Positions 31,543 through 38,431 of a DNA stretch of 45,338 bases are shown one piece after another (positions within the stretch are counted from its first letter, which is position 1; every line of letters starts with the position of its first letter). Source of the stretch: a virus. Below the pieces are notes generated by a model. It made no database searches. It saw only the letters and a list, made by a program, of their open reading frames with translations, and was not told the origin of the DNA. The stretch spans positions 1 through 45,338 of the IMG/VR virus record IMGVR_UViG_3300036829_000136; one strand, written 5' to 3'. A program made the position numbers and the translations under genes.

Positions 31543-31808
31543 GACAGCCTCCGCTTCGGCGCGGGCCAGCCCTCAAGGTTGGCGATGAAGTCGGGCTCGA
31601 CCTCGTACTCAGCCGCGAGCAGGCTGACGTCCTCCCCGGCCTTGTACCGGGCTTCCATCTCGCCGTAGCGCAGCCATAGGCAGGTGAACTCGGCGCGCCA
31701 CCGCTTGGAGACCTCCCGCATGTCGAGGGTGACCTCGCTGTTGTCGGGTCCGGGCAGGCGGATCTTGTCGCGGTAGGGCGGCCGCTCGGCGTCGTCGTGG
31801 GCGCTCAC
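31539..31808 (-). CDS. Small HTH-like hypothetical protein
   Basis: An 89-residue protein, ATG 31808. Residues 25-60 are helical (VTLDMREVSKRWRAEFTCLW), followed by GEDVSLLAAEYEVEPDFIAN, which could be a helix-turn-helix. It overlaps the next gene by 4 nt in both directions of the operon. Family unknown; it may control the transfer genes. Confidence 0.6.
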   Translation of the reverse strand: MSAHDDAERPPYRDKIRLPGPDNSEVTLDMREVSKRWRAEFTCLWLRYGEMEARYKAGEDVSLLAAEYEVEPDFIANLEGWPAPKRRLS

Positions 31809-32239
31809 CGGGCACCGTCCATCCAGCGGGACAGCCGGCCTCGCTCGGCCATTGCCGTGTCGTAGCGGTGGAGGAGCGCGGCCTGGCTGTCGGTCAGGCG
31901 GAGCGGGTGGAAGCCGGGGGCTGTGCAGATCCGCAGCGCCCGCTTCAGCGACCGCCGCTCGGCGCGGGTGAGTCGCTCGGAGTGCAGCGCCAGCCGCTCA
32001 GCGGGCGTGAACAGGAAGGGGCCCTTTGCCCGCTTCCCTGTGATCCACAGGTTGTACACGCCGCCCGCGAAGCCGATCGCCTCGCCAGCGAGCAGCAGGG
32101 CCGTGCCCCGGGTGCCGTGGCCGGTGACGAGCAGGGCGATGCTGACGGCTGCGCCGAGCAGGCAGATGGTGGTGGTGACGAAGGTGATTCGCCGCTGTCG
32201 CACTCTGGACGCGTCCGACGCGTCGCTCATACCCTTCAT
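31805..32239 (-). CDS. Two-TM protein of transfer module
   Basis: A 144-residue protein; ATG 32239 or an internal ATG 32230 (MSDASDASR), the latter with AAGGG close upstream. Two TM helices (FVTTTICLLGAAVSIALLVT, ALLLAGEAIGFAGGVYNLWI) and a basic helical cytoplasmic tail (HSERLTRAERRSLKRALR). It heads a run of overlapping genes ending with the translocase. Probably a spread or membrane accessory protein. Confidence 0.62.
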   Translation of the reverse strand: MKGMSDASDASRVRQRRITFVTTTICLLGAAVSIALLVTGHGTRGTALLLAGEAIGFAGGVYNLWITGKRAKGPFLFTPAERLALHSERLTRAERRSLKRALRICTAPGFHPLRLTDSQAALLHRYDTAMAERGRLSRWMDGAR

Positions 32240-32322
32240 GAGGGCTCCCTTGGTCTAGTCAGGGGGGTGAAGGCTTCGGCCTCCGGGCCACGGACGGGTG
32301 TTCCACCACCCCCGCGCCCCGC

Positions 32323-32550
32323 CTATTCAGATGTCATGTGGCCGAGCTCGCCGGCCAGGTCCTGCAGAGTCCGGCAGGTGACGTGGTGCCACCGGTCCGG
32401 CCCCGTCGGCCTGCTGGCCCACCAGCGGCCGGTGTCCCGGTCCTGCCAGATCTCCGGCCAGCGCTGGCCATGCCGTGCGCGAACGTCGTTCAGGATGCCT
32501 GCTAATGCGGCGTCCATGATGCCGACGGCTTCCCGCGCGGACATGTCCAT
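32323..32550 (-). CDS. Small hypothetical protein divergent from GntR gene
   Basis: A 75-residue protein; ATG 32550 is chosen since a longer reading to 32751 would run through the divergent regulator gene. It reads MDMSAREAVGIMDAALAGIL and NDVRARHGQRWPEIWQDRDT, then RWWASRPTGPDRWHHVTCRT. It looks like a helical protein with a WW-type DNA/nucleotide contact. It is the first gene of the minus-strand transfer operon and would be controlled by the operators at 32569-32602. Confidence 0.55.
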   Translation of the reverse strand: MDMSAREAVGIMDAALAGILNDVRARHGQRWPEIWQDRDTGRWWASRPTGPDRWHHVTCRTLQDLAGELGHMTSE

Positions 32551-32568
32551 GGTGACCAGCGTACGACT

Positions 32569-32602
32569 ATAGCGAGCTATGGCAAGGGCTACCTTGCGTA
32601 GC
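32569..32602. promoter_or_regulatory. Divergent promoter/operator of GntR regulator
   Basis: Between the divergent genes lie two inverted repeats: ATAGC-GA-GCTAT (32569-32580) and GCTAC-CTTGC-GTAGC (32588-32602). The stretch GCTATGGCAAGG (32576-32587) also matches 10 of 12 bases of GCTATAGCAAGC inside the palindrome at 33763-33780. AT-richer than the surroundings. Likely binding sites of the GntR protein encoded next to it. Confidence 0.55.
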
Positions 32603-32634
32603 TTCGCCGTGGCATGGTCCGCTAACTTGCCCCG

Positions 32635-33009
32635 GTGATCATCGACCCCGACTCCCCAGAGCACCCATACATGCAGGTCGCGGCCTATCTCAGAGACCGC
32701 ATTCGGCGCGGTGAGATCACCGCGAAACTGCCATCCCTCACTGAGCTGCAAGAACAGACCGGGCTCACCCTCAACACCGTGCAGCGGGCCGTCCGCGTGC
32801 TGCGCGACGAGGGGCTGGTGTACACCGTGCCCGGCCGCGGGGCGTTCGTGAAACGCGAGGCGCCCCGCCAGCAGTTAGCCAGCAGGGCGCCCAGGTGGCT
32901 CCGGCCGTTGGCCCGGCCGGGGCCCAGTAACTCAGTGGATACAGCTCAGCCTACGGCAGGCTCACCGTCACGCCACCAGAGAACGCCGAGTCGTGCAGCT
33001 CGGCCTTGA
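32635..33009 (+). CDS. GntR-family regulator (KorSA-like)
   Basis: A 124-residue protein, GTG 32635. Residues 11-72 form the GntR winged helix: PYMQVAAYLRDRIRRGEITA, LPSLTELQEQTGLTLNTVQR, AVRVLRDEGLVYTVPGRGAF. There is no effector domain, only a basic disordered tail, as in KorSA of pSAM2, which represses transfer and excision genes. It is the only plus-strand gene in this block and diverges from the transfer operon. Its 3' end overlaps the convergent DUF4352 gene by 59 nt, so the natural C-terminus may once have been shorter. Confidence 0.82.
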   Translation: MIIDPDSPEHPYMQVAAYLRDRIRRGEITAKLPSLTELQEQTGLTLNTVQRAVRVLRDEGLVYTVPGRGAFVKREAPRQQLASRAPRWLRPLARPGPSNSVDTAQPTAGSPSRHQRTPSRAARP

Positions 33010-33664
33010 CCGCCTTGGTCCCGGCCGGCATGTCGAACGCCAGCTGGCCCTTCACGGTGTTGCCCGGGTTGATGTCGTTCAGGAAGACACTGTCCGAGTC
33101 GCCATTGATGTCCAGGTCGGCCTCGGTGCTGGCGTCGTACTTCCGGCCGCTCGCGTCGTAGACGTACTGCGAGGAGTCGTCCAGCGTCTGGGGATCGCTG
33201 CCGATGTTGGTCACGGTGACGTGCAGGATCGTGTACTCGCCCTGGGCGGTGTCACCGAGGCCGTCGGCAGTGTCCCCGGCTGACTTGGCCTGGCTGACCG
33301 AGGTGATGGTGAACTGGAACTTGCCGTCCCGGACGGCGGTGCCCACTCCGGCCGCCTTCGGCGCGGCCGCGGCCTTGGCCGGCTGGCCGGTGGCGGCCGG
33401 GGCCGCGCCCGAGGATGCGGACGGCGAGCTGCTGCCGCCGCTGCCGACGATGGCGCCGATGATGATCAGCAGGACGAAGACGCCCGCGATGACAAGGAAG
33501 GTGTTCCGCACCCGGTGCCGCTTCTTCGGCGGCGGCCCGGGCGGCGGGGCGTACTGCTGCTGGGGCGGCGGCTGCGACGGCCAGCCGGGTCCGGGCTGCT
33601 GGCCGGCCGGGGTGAACCGCGGCTGCATCTGGTGTCTGTAGGGGTCGTTCGGGTCGTAGGTCAC
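32951..33664 (-). CDS. DUF4352 membrane-anchored protein
   Basis: A 237-residue protein, GTG 33664, with AAGGAGA about 8 nt upstream. N-terminal Pro/Gln-rich stretch (QPPPQQQYAPPPGPPPKKRH), one TM helix (TFLVIAGVFVLLIIIGAIVG), then a Ser/Ala/Pro linker and an outside beta domain (GTAVRDGKFQFTITSVSQAK ... HVTVTNIGSDPQTL ... YDASGRKYDA ... GQLAFDMPAGTKAV) typical of DUF4352, an immunoglobulin-like fold of Gram-positive surface lipoproteins. It could alter the lysogen surface. It converges on the GntR gene and overlaps the integrase reading frame at its 5' end. Confidence 0.85.
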   Translation of the reverse strand: MTYDPNDPYRHQMQPRFTPAGQQPGPGWPSQPPPQQQYAPPPGPPPKKRHRVRNTFLVIAGVFVLLIIIGAIVGSGGSSSPSASSGAAPAATGQPAKAAAAPKAAGVGTAVRDGKFQFTITSVSQAKSAGDTADGLGDTAQGEYTILHVTVTNIGSDPQTLDDSSQYVYDASGRKYDASTEADLDINGDSDSVFLNDINPGNTVKGQLAFDMPAGTKAVKAELHDSAFSGGVTVSLP

Positions 33665-34676
33665 CGATGTCTCCTTCAGGGACGATGCACATGTGACGCG
33701 CGAGACGCCTCACTGGATGACGCACGCCCGTCACCAGATGTGTCCGGACAGGCGTGCACCATGGCTTGCTATAGCAAGCCGGTAACTCCGCCTGCCGCTT
33801 CAATTTGCGCACCGGCCGCAGGGCAGTCGGCACCGGCAGGGCGTTCACCGCGTCGACCGCCTCGGCCCGGTCGAACGCCGCATACCCGGCCGTCGTGTTC
33901 GGGCTCTCGTGCCCCATCAGCTCCTGCACGACGCGCAGGTCCCGCTTGGCCCGGTAGGTGTTCGTCCCGAACCAGTGCCGCAGCTGGTGCAGCGTGGCGG
34001 GCGACCCGCAGGCGTGCAGGTGCTCGTTGGCCAGCATGCTGACAAGCCACGGCTGATTGTGGCCGGGCCGGCCGTCGTGGCGGCGGAACACGTACCCGGA
34101 CCTCCGGCCGGTCAGCGACGCCAGCTCCTGCGCGGCGAACGGATGCAGCGGCACCGCCCGCTCCCTGGTGCCCTTGGTCGCATCAGTGGCGACCAGGATT
34201 AACGGCGGCTCGGCCGTGTCCAGCACGGACTCCCACTTCAGCAGGGCGATCTCCTTGGCGCGCAGCCCGCACCAGGCGGCCAGGATCAGCCACGGCCGCA
34301 CCCGCTCCCCCGCGGTGGCGACCGCGTACGCCAGGTCCTCATCCCCGATCGGCCTGGGCAGCCGCTTGCGCTGCTTCGGCACCGGCAGATCCTCAGCCGG
34401 GTTGTCGTTGCGGCGTCCTTCCCGGACCAGCCAGCGGTAGAACTCCCGGGCGTGGCTGACGTAATGGATCACGGCGTCATCGGTGATCGTCAACCCCCGG
34501 CGCCACGCCATCAGGTCGGCGGCCGTCGCCGCGCACAGCGGCCCGGCGATGGTTTTGGCCATCCGGTGAAGGGCCCTGGCCCGGGCGTAAACCGACCCGT
34601 CGCTGTGGCCCATAAGAGTGATAAACCGCAAGTGAGCTGCGATAACGACAGCGTCTTCGGCATTGAAAAGCGCCAT
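33252..34676 (-). CDS. int: Tyrosine recombinase (phage integrase) with run-on C-terminus
   Basis: From ATG 34676 (54 codons after an upstream ATG 34730 that lacks a ribosome site). The catalytic set is complete: WCGLRAKEIALLKW (Arg139), Lys in DATKGTRERAVPL, HQLRHWFGT (His230, Arg233), LMGHESPNT (His256) and TTAGYAAF (Tyr265). It joins phage and host att sites. A typical protein would end soon after residue 300, but the frame stays open to 33252, through the palindrome at 33763 and in a different frame across the DUF4352 gene. The last 170 residues are Arg/Pro-rich and look non-natural, so the real stop may have been lost or replaced. Confidence 0.8.
   Translation of the reverse strand: MALFNAEDAVVIAAHLRFITLMGHSDGSVYARARALHRMAKTIAGPLCAATAADLMAWRRGLTITDDAVIHYVSHAREFYRWLVREGRRNDNPAEDLPVPKQRKRLPRPIGDEDLAYAVATAGERVRPWLILAAWCGLRAKEIALLKWESVLDTAEPPLILVATDATKGTRERAVPLHPFAAQELASLTGRRSGYVFRRHDGRPGHNQPWLVSMLANEHLHACGSPATLHQLRHWFGTNTYRAKRDLRVVQELMGHESPNTTAGYAAFDRAEAVDAVNALPVPTALRPVRKLKRQAELPACYSKPWCTPVRTHLVTGVRHPVRRLARHMCIVPEGDIGDLRPERPLQTPDAAAVHPGRPAARTRLAVAAAAPAAVRPAARAAAEEAAPGAEHLPCHRGRLRPADHHRRHRRQRRQQLAVRILGRGPGRHRPAGQGRGRAEGGRSGHRRPGRQVPVHHHLGQPGQVSRGHCRRPR
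33763..33780. promoter_or_regulatory. Perfect 18-bp palindrome GGCTTGCTATAGCAAGCC
   Basis: It lies in the run-on 3' part of int and about 100 nt upstream of the DUF4352 start. It shares the TATAGC/GCTAT core with the operators at 32569-32602, so it is likely a further GntR site controlling DUF4352 or int. It is also a candidate att core because of its place beside int. A second inverted repeat GCACGCC/GGCGTGC (33722-33728, 33751-33757) is nearby. Confidence 0.55.
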
Positions 34677-34782
34677 GCACGTCCCCACCCATCTGTCATC
34701 GGCACTGCCCCCCGGCCTGCCAATATCCATGAATAGGACGCTTTGCTTTCAGTGAGCGTTTACATGGCGCAACAGGAACATC

Positions 34783-35109
34783 TCAGGCAGCAATGGTTCT
34801 TCTGAACCTCAAGGACAGCTGGGATCTAAACCCCTGACCGTTCTTCATCCGTGAGCCCCCCCGGCCCGTAGGGTCCGTATCGGCCAGCCAGGCGTAGGGC
34901 ACCCCCGTCTTGAGCGCCCACTGCTTGACGTAGGGCGCCTTCGGCGGTGCCCCCCGGTCGTTGAGCCACCGGCTCACTGTAGACCGGCTGACGTCCATCT
35001 CTTCGGCGATCTCTTCGACCGTGACGCCAGCGTGCGCGAGCGAGCGCTGCAGCCGCCACCCGAGTGTCCACTCGGGGATCTCGCCCACTGTCTCAGGCAG
35101 TTCCGTCAT
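34783..35109 (-). CDS. Immunity repressor (XRE/CI-like)
   Basis: A 108-residue protein, ATG 35109. The helix-turn-helix is at about 28-55: GVTVEEIAEEMDVSRSTVSR then WLNDRGAPPKAPYVKQWALK, with TGVPYAWLAD after it, a layout I know from temperate actinophage repressors. It should hold the early operon silent in the lysogen. It is transcribed away from the early operon, and the control region 35110-35261 holds symmetric sites. The C-terminus is short and basic (QGFRSQLSLRFRR), with no protease or dimer domain, so RecA-triggered self-cleavage is not expected. Confidence 0.85.
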   Translation of the reverse strand: MTELPETVGEIPEWTLGWRLQRSLAHAGVTVEEIAEEMDVSRSTVSRWLNDRGAPPKAPYVKQWALKTGVPYAWLADTDPTGRGGSRMKNGQGFRSQLSLRFRRTIAA

Positions 35110-35158
35110 CTGTTCCCCAGCCTTCTCGGGGTGTGCGCGGGTGCACGCCTCCGCGCGT

Positions 35159-35262
35159 CATTGTGCGTCGCATGACCGACGTACGTCAAGGTCGGACGAG
35201 GTGACAAAGTCGTTACCATGCTTCGTTTGACCTACATGCGACATTGTGCCAAAGTGACGTCA
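35159..35262. promoter_or_regulatory. Divergent lysogeny control region
   Basis: Between repressor and early operon. For the repressor (minus strand): TTGACG (35184-35189) and CACAAT (35160-35165) with an 18-nt spacer. For the early operon: TTGACC (35227-35232), -10 box not clear. Operator-like pairs: GTCGCATG (35167-35174) and its inverse CATGCGAC (35235-35242); CATTGTGC at 35159 and 35242; palindromes GACGTACGTC (35178-35187) and TGACGTCA (35255-35262), the last touching the first early start codon. Confidence 0.6.
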
Positions 35263-35495
35263 TGACGAACGACGCACTCATGACCACCACCGAGGCGGGA
35301 GAGGTGCTCGGCCGTAACAGCCGGGCCGTCCAGCGCCTGGTCAAGAAGGCACGGCTCAGGCCCGTCCACAAGCTGGCCGGCCCGAATGGGGCCTACCTCT
35401 TCGACCCGGCAGAGGTCCGGCGCGTCGCCGATGAGCTGGCCGCCGAGAAGGCCGCCAAGCAGGCTGCCCGGCAGCCCGAGCGGGTCAGCACATGA
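35262..35495 (+). CDS. Small HTH protein, Cro/excisionase-like
   Basis: A 77-residue protein, ATG 35262; a GTG at 35244 would add six residues. HTH: ALMTTTEAGEVLGRNSRAVQ then RLVKKARLRPVHKLAGPNGA and YLFDPAEVRRVADEL, a DNA-binding fold with a basic wing like Xis/MerR-type small proteins. As the first gene of the early operon, divergent from the repressor, it may act as Cro or as the excisionase for int. The stop is followed at once by a strong hairpin pair. Confidence 0.75.
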   Translation: MTNDALMTTTEAGEVLGRNSRAVQRLVKKARLRPVHKLAGPNGAYLFDPAEVRRVADELAAEKAAKQAARQPERVST

Positions 35496-35498
35496 ATC

Positions 35499-35552
35499 GG
35501 GGCTCCTCGCTGCAGACGAGGAGCCCCAACCCGGCGGGAGCACCTCGCCGGG
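35499..35552 (+). terminator. Two tandem hairpins (attenuator or terminator)
   Basis: GGGGCTCCTCG (35499-35509) pairs perfectly with CGAGGAGCCCC (35517-35527) around a 7-nt loop; CCCGGCG (35530-35536) pairs with CGCCGGG (35546-35552). They lie just after the first early gene and before the next, so early transcription could be limited here unless antiterminated. Confidence 0.75.
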
Positions 35553-35577
35553 CATTCCTTCCATCGTAGGAGCACCA

Positions 35578-36249
35578 GTGAGCATCACCCTCCACATTCA
35601 CCCCGACCAGTTCAAGGTCTACCTGGGACAGGCCGCCTCGGATCACCCCGCGTACACCACGATCGACCTGGACAAGGCCGGGAGCGTCTCGCTGTTCCTG
35701 AACAGCCCAGCCAAGTGTGACGAGCTGATCGCCGCCGCCACCGAGGCCAAGCGCCTGCTGACCGACGCGCTGATCCGCGACCGTCGCTGCAACGCCCAGC
35801 CGGGCCACGGCGATCTGCTGGTCTGCGACCGCGAGGCCGGCCACGCTGGCCCGCACTTCAGCCCCACCCGCTACCTGCTGTGGACCGAGACTGACGGCCA
35901 GGTGACTACCTGGACGCCGGCCGAAGAGCAGGGCTACGACACCCCGCAGCCGGACGCCGCCGCTGACCTTGACCACGCCATCGCGGCCGACCTGGACGAG
36001 CAGATCCGCCGGGACGGCGACGCTCTCGGCCGCCGCATCGCGGCCGATGAGGGCATCGAGCCCAAGGCCGACCCGGTTCCGTGGCCGACCGGCCTGTGCG
36101 GCCATCAGGTCCCGCCGGGTGCGTGGGCCGCCGGGTTCACCGTTTGCCGCGACCACATCGCCACCCACGACCCGAACGCGCTCGCCGCGTTCGACGAGGC
36201 TGCCGCGCCGGACCTGACCGTCGTGGACGACGAGGACGGCCCCCAGTGA
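35578..36249 (+). CDS. Early hypothetical protein with Cys/His sites
   Basis: A 223-residue protein, GTG 35578 with GTAGGAG at 35567-35573. The N-terminal domain has LHIHPDQFKVYLGQAASDH and an SLFLNSPAKCDELIAAATEA strand-helix pair. The middle has a possible zinc site CNAQPGHGDLLVCDREAGHA followed by GPHFSPT. The C-terminal LCGHQVPPGAWAAGFTVCRD repeats the C-x-x-H theme. No family recognised; first larger gene of the early operon. Confidence 0.68.
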   Translation: MSITLHIHPDQFKVYLGQAASDHPAYTTIDLDKAGSVSLFLNSPAKCDELIAAATEAKRLLTDALIRDRRCNAQPGHGDLLVCDREAGHAGPHFSPTRYLLWTETDGQVTTWTPAEEQGYDTPQPDAAADLDHAIAADLDEQIRRDGDALGRRIAADEGIEPKADPVPWPTGLCGHQVPPGAWAAGFTVCRDHIATHDPNALAAFDEAAAPDLTVVDDEDGPQ

Positions 36250-36506
36250 CCACCCTCGCTGTCCGCGCCACCGGCCGCCACCACGCGCCCGGCCTGCTGC
36301 GCCGCTACTGGCGGCGGCTGCCCGGCCAGCGCACCGGACGAGCCCAGCTGAAGGCCAACGCCGGGCGCACCGCCCGCCTCTCAGCCGTCCTCGTCGTCGT
36401 GGCGATCGTCACCCCGGTCTTCGCCGGCACCATCCCGCCCCTGTCTGCCGTCGCCGCCGCAGCCGTCCTGTGGGCGGTCCTGATGCTGATCGGAGTGAAG
36501 TGGTGA
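36246..36506 (+). CDS. Two-TM early membrane protein
   Basis: An 86-residue protein, GTG 36246 overlapping the previous stop. Basic N-terminus (RYWRRLPGQRTGRAQLKANA) then two TM helices (LSAVLVVVAIVTPVFAGTIP and AVAAAAVLWAVLMLIGVKW). It could be an early membrane-acting protein, for example for superinfection exclusion. Function unknown. Confidence 0.65.
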   Translation: MTTLAVRATGRHHAPGLLRRYWRRLPGQRTGRAQLKANAGRTARLSAVLVVVAIVTPVFAGTIPPLSAVAAAAVLWAVLMLIGVKW

Positions 36507-36811
36507 CCACCGAAAACCACCCCAGCGGCCTCCTGACCTGCGGCCAGGTCGCCGATCTCTATGGCGTGGACAGGAAGACCGCCGTCCGCTGGGCCGAGCA
36601 GGGTGTCCTCGGCGAATTCATCAAGACCCCCGGCGGGCACCGCCGGTTCCGCGCCGACGTCATCCACGCGCTCAGGGCCGGGAAGCCCCTCCCGCCACCG
36701 GCCTCAACCGAGCAGGAGCTGCTGGCCCGCGAACTGGTCACGGCGCTGCTGCGCACCGGCATGAGCCCCGCCGGCCTGGTCGACGCCCTGCAGAAGGTGA
36801 GGTCGTCATGA
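36503..36811 (+). CDS. MerR/BldC-like HTH protein
   Basis: A 102-residue protein, GTG 36503. The HTH reads LLTCGQVADLYGVDRKTAVR then WAEQGVLGEFIKTPGGHRRF, with the T-P-G-G-H-R-R-F wing typical of BldC/MerR-type and excisionase proteins. A short helical tail (ELLARELVTALLRTG) follows. It could be the excisionase or a transcription regulator of the early operon. It overlaps both neighbours. Confidence 0.8.
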   Translation: MTTENHPSGLLTCGQVADLYGVDRKTAVRWAEQGVLGEFIKTPGGHRRFRADVIHALRAGKPLPPPASTEQELLARELVTALLRTGMSPAGLVDALQKVRSS

Positions 36812-37101
36812 CCGCCCCGGCCATCCCCGGTACCGCCCTCGCCGTCATCCACAACCCGCAGCTCCAGGGCGACCGGGAACGCCACCGCATCACCGTCGTC
36901 TGCTCCTGCTGCCCCACGGCCGTCCTCGGCGTGCTCGCCGAAGACGCCTGGACCAGCAGCCTCGTCCTCGTCCTCGACCTCGAAGCCCGGCACGTGGCCG
37001 CCATCGAGGAGCACATCGCCATCATCGGCCAGAAGCGGGGCCGCACCTGGGCCCACCACGCGCTGGCCAGGAAGATCAAGGGGGTGGCCAGCCATGGCTG
37101 A
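36808..37101 (+). CDS. Early hypothetical protein
   Basis: A 97-residue protein, ATG 36808 (ATGA overlap). It has VVCSCCPTAVLGVLAED near the middle with three Cys, and a helical VLVLDLEARHVAAIEEHIAI. No family recognised. It belongs to the tightly overlapping early operon. Confidence 0.62.
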   Translation: MTAPAIPGTALAVIHNPQLQGDRERHRITVVCSCCPTAVLGVLAEDAWTSSLVLVLDLEARHVAAIEEHIAIIGQKRGRTWAHHALARKIKGVASHG

Positions 37102-37372
37102 CGCTCAGCACGGCACTTACGCCGCCTACCAGCGGTGCAAGAACCGGCCCGAAGGCGCGTGCGATCTATGCAAGACGGCCTGCACCGCCTACATCCGCGA
37201 CTACCGGGCCAGCCACCCTGAGGCACGCACGCGCGACCGCTGGATCAACAACACCCGTAGCCGCGCACTTCAGCGCCTCGCCGACGAGTACCGGGCCCGC
37301 TACCAGGAAATTCTCGACGAGGAACGAGCAGGTGGCCCGCCGGCAACGCCAGAGCAGGCGGTCGCATCATGA
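37094..37372 (+). CDS. Small CDxC zinc protein, actinophage type
   Basis: A 92-residue protein, ATG 37094. It carries HGTYAAYQRCKNRPEGACDL followed by CKTACTAYIRDYRASHPE and a long helix (ALQRLADEYRARYQEILDEE). The pattern (H/C)-G-T-x-A-A-Y-Q-R ... C-D-x-C is repeated in the next gene, so they are paralogous. Similar proteins are frequent in actinophage early regions. Probably binds zinc and DNA. Confidence 0.68.
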   Translation: MADAQHGTYAAYQRCKNRPEGACDLCKTACTAYIRDYRASHPEARTRDRWINNTRSRALQRLADEYRARYQEILDEERAGGPPATPEQAVAS

Positions 37373-37893
37373 CGGACCAGCACCACGTCGGCAGCTTCCT
37401 CGCCAACGGCAGCGCACTCCGGCCCGAGTTCCGGCCCTACCGCTGGCGCGAGCCTTCGAGCCCGTACCGGGCCCGCACAGCCGCCGCCATCCGGGCCGAG
37501 ATCGGCGACGAAGAGGACAGCTGGGACATCCCCGCGTCCTGGGACGAGCCGCAGCCGGAACCCGGGGAGCGGCTGAAGCCATGCGGCACCAACGCCGCCT
37601 ACCAGCGGCACCTCTACTACGGCCAGGACCCGTGCGACGCCTGCATGCAGGCCCACCTGGCCAAGAACCGCGAACGGCAACGCGCCCGCTATGTGCGCCG
37701 CGACGGCGAGACGCCCCGAAGCCGGGACGCCATCGCCGAGCGGCTGGCCAAGCTGGCCGGGATGAAGCTGCACACCGGCTTCGGGAACACGCCACCACCC
37801 GGCTACATCACCGCCGCCGAAGCCGCCCAGCGGCTCGGCGTCCACGTCCGCACCGTCACGCGGTACATCGAGCGGCTGCGGGAGGCGTCGTGA
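37369..37893 (+). CDS. Zinc/HTH protein with CGTxAAYQR module
   Basis: A 174-residue protein, ATG 37369. Residues 72-104 (CGTNAAYQRHLYYGQDPCDA, CMQAHLAKN) match the module of the preceding gene. Residues 145-172 form an HTH (GYITAAEAAQRLGVHVRTVT, RYIERLRE). It is thus a fusion of the zinc module with a MarR/HTH-like reader and probably binds DNA, as an early transcription regulator. It overlaps both neighbours. Confidence 0.68.
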   Translation: MTDQHHVGSFLANGSALRPEFRPYRWREPSSPYRARTAAAIRAEIGDEEDSWDIPASWDEPQPEPGERLKPCGTNAAYQRHLYYGQDPCDACMQAHLAKNRERQRARYVRRDGETPRSRDAIAERLAKLAGMKLHTGFGNTPPPGYITAAEAAQRLGVHVRTVTRYIERLREAS

Positions 37894-38132
37894 TCGCGAT
37901 CAAGACGGCCGACTGCAGCGTCGAGCTGGTCAGCAGGGGCCGGAAACGCCGCCACACCTGCAGTGCCACCCGGGCCGTCCACTACGAAGCCACGTGCGGC
38001 TGCGGGCACGACATGGCCGGATGGGCCTGCCAAGCCTGCCTGATGGCCAGGAAGCTCGGCTGCCTCACCTGCTGGGAAAGCAGCCAGCGGCACGTGTGCC
38101 CGGTGACCTTCACCGAGGACGGCGTGTCGTGA
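37890..38132 (+). CDS. Cys-rich zinc protein
   Basis: An 80-residue protein, GTG 37890. Cysteines in HTCSATRAVHYEATCGCGHD, MAGWACQACLMARKLGCLTC and WESSQRHVC suggest two zinc sites. No family recognised. The composition suggests a DNA- or protein-binding early factor. Confidence 0.6.
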   Translation: MIAIKTADCSVELVSRGRKRRHTCSATRAVHYEATCGCGHDMAGWACQACLMARKLGCLTCWESSQRHVCPVTFTEDGVS

Positions 38133-38431
38133 TCGCCGACGTCGTCTTCCTGGCCGCCTGCGCCGCCGCCGCCGTCCTGCTCGCCATACAGCTCCCCAAG
38201 ATGCGGCAGCAGTGGCGCAACGCCAAAGGCGTCATCGAGCTCACCGAACGCGAAGCCGCCCACCGGTGCGACGCCTGCAACGAACCGTCCGGCATGGCCT
38301 GGTGCGTGTGCCCCATCTTCTGCGGCCACCGGCTCTGCCGCGGGCGGCGCATCCAGGCCCGGTGGAGCCCGGGCGACATGGACGTGCTGGACGGGGACCT
38401 GACCAGCATCAAGAGGGAGGGACAGTGGTGA
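38129..38431 (+). CDS. TM protein with Cys-rich domain
   Basis: A 100-residue protein, GTG 38129. One TM helix at the start (VVFLAACAAAAVLLAIQLP), then a charged linker and CDACNEPSGMAWCVCPIFCG followed by HRLCRGRR, two or more zinc knuckles. A membrane-tied zinc domain of unknown role, found upstream of the recombination genes. Confidence 0.62.
   Translation: MIADVVFLAACAAAAVLLAIQLPKMRQQWRNAKGVIELTEREAAHRCDACNEPSGMAWCVCPIFCGHRLCRGRRIQARWSPGDMDVLDGDLTSIKREGQW

Noticed and set aside
32269-32282. Short UUCG hairpin between two minus-strand transfer genes
   Set aside because: Only four paired bases support it, too weak to call a terminator.
32926-32985. tRNA-like start (GGCCCAGTAACTCAGTGGATA) near the end of the GntR gene
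   Set aside because: Only the acceptor and D-arm start look right; no anticodon stem, T-arm (TTCGA) or matching acceptor end follows at the proper distance.
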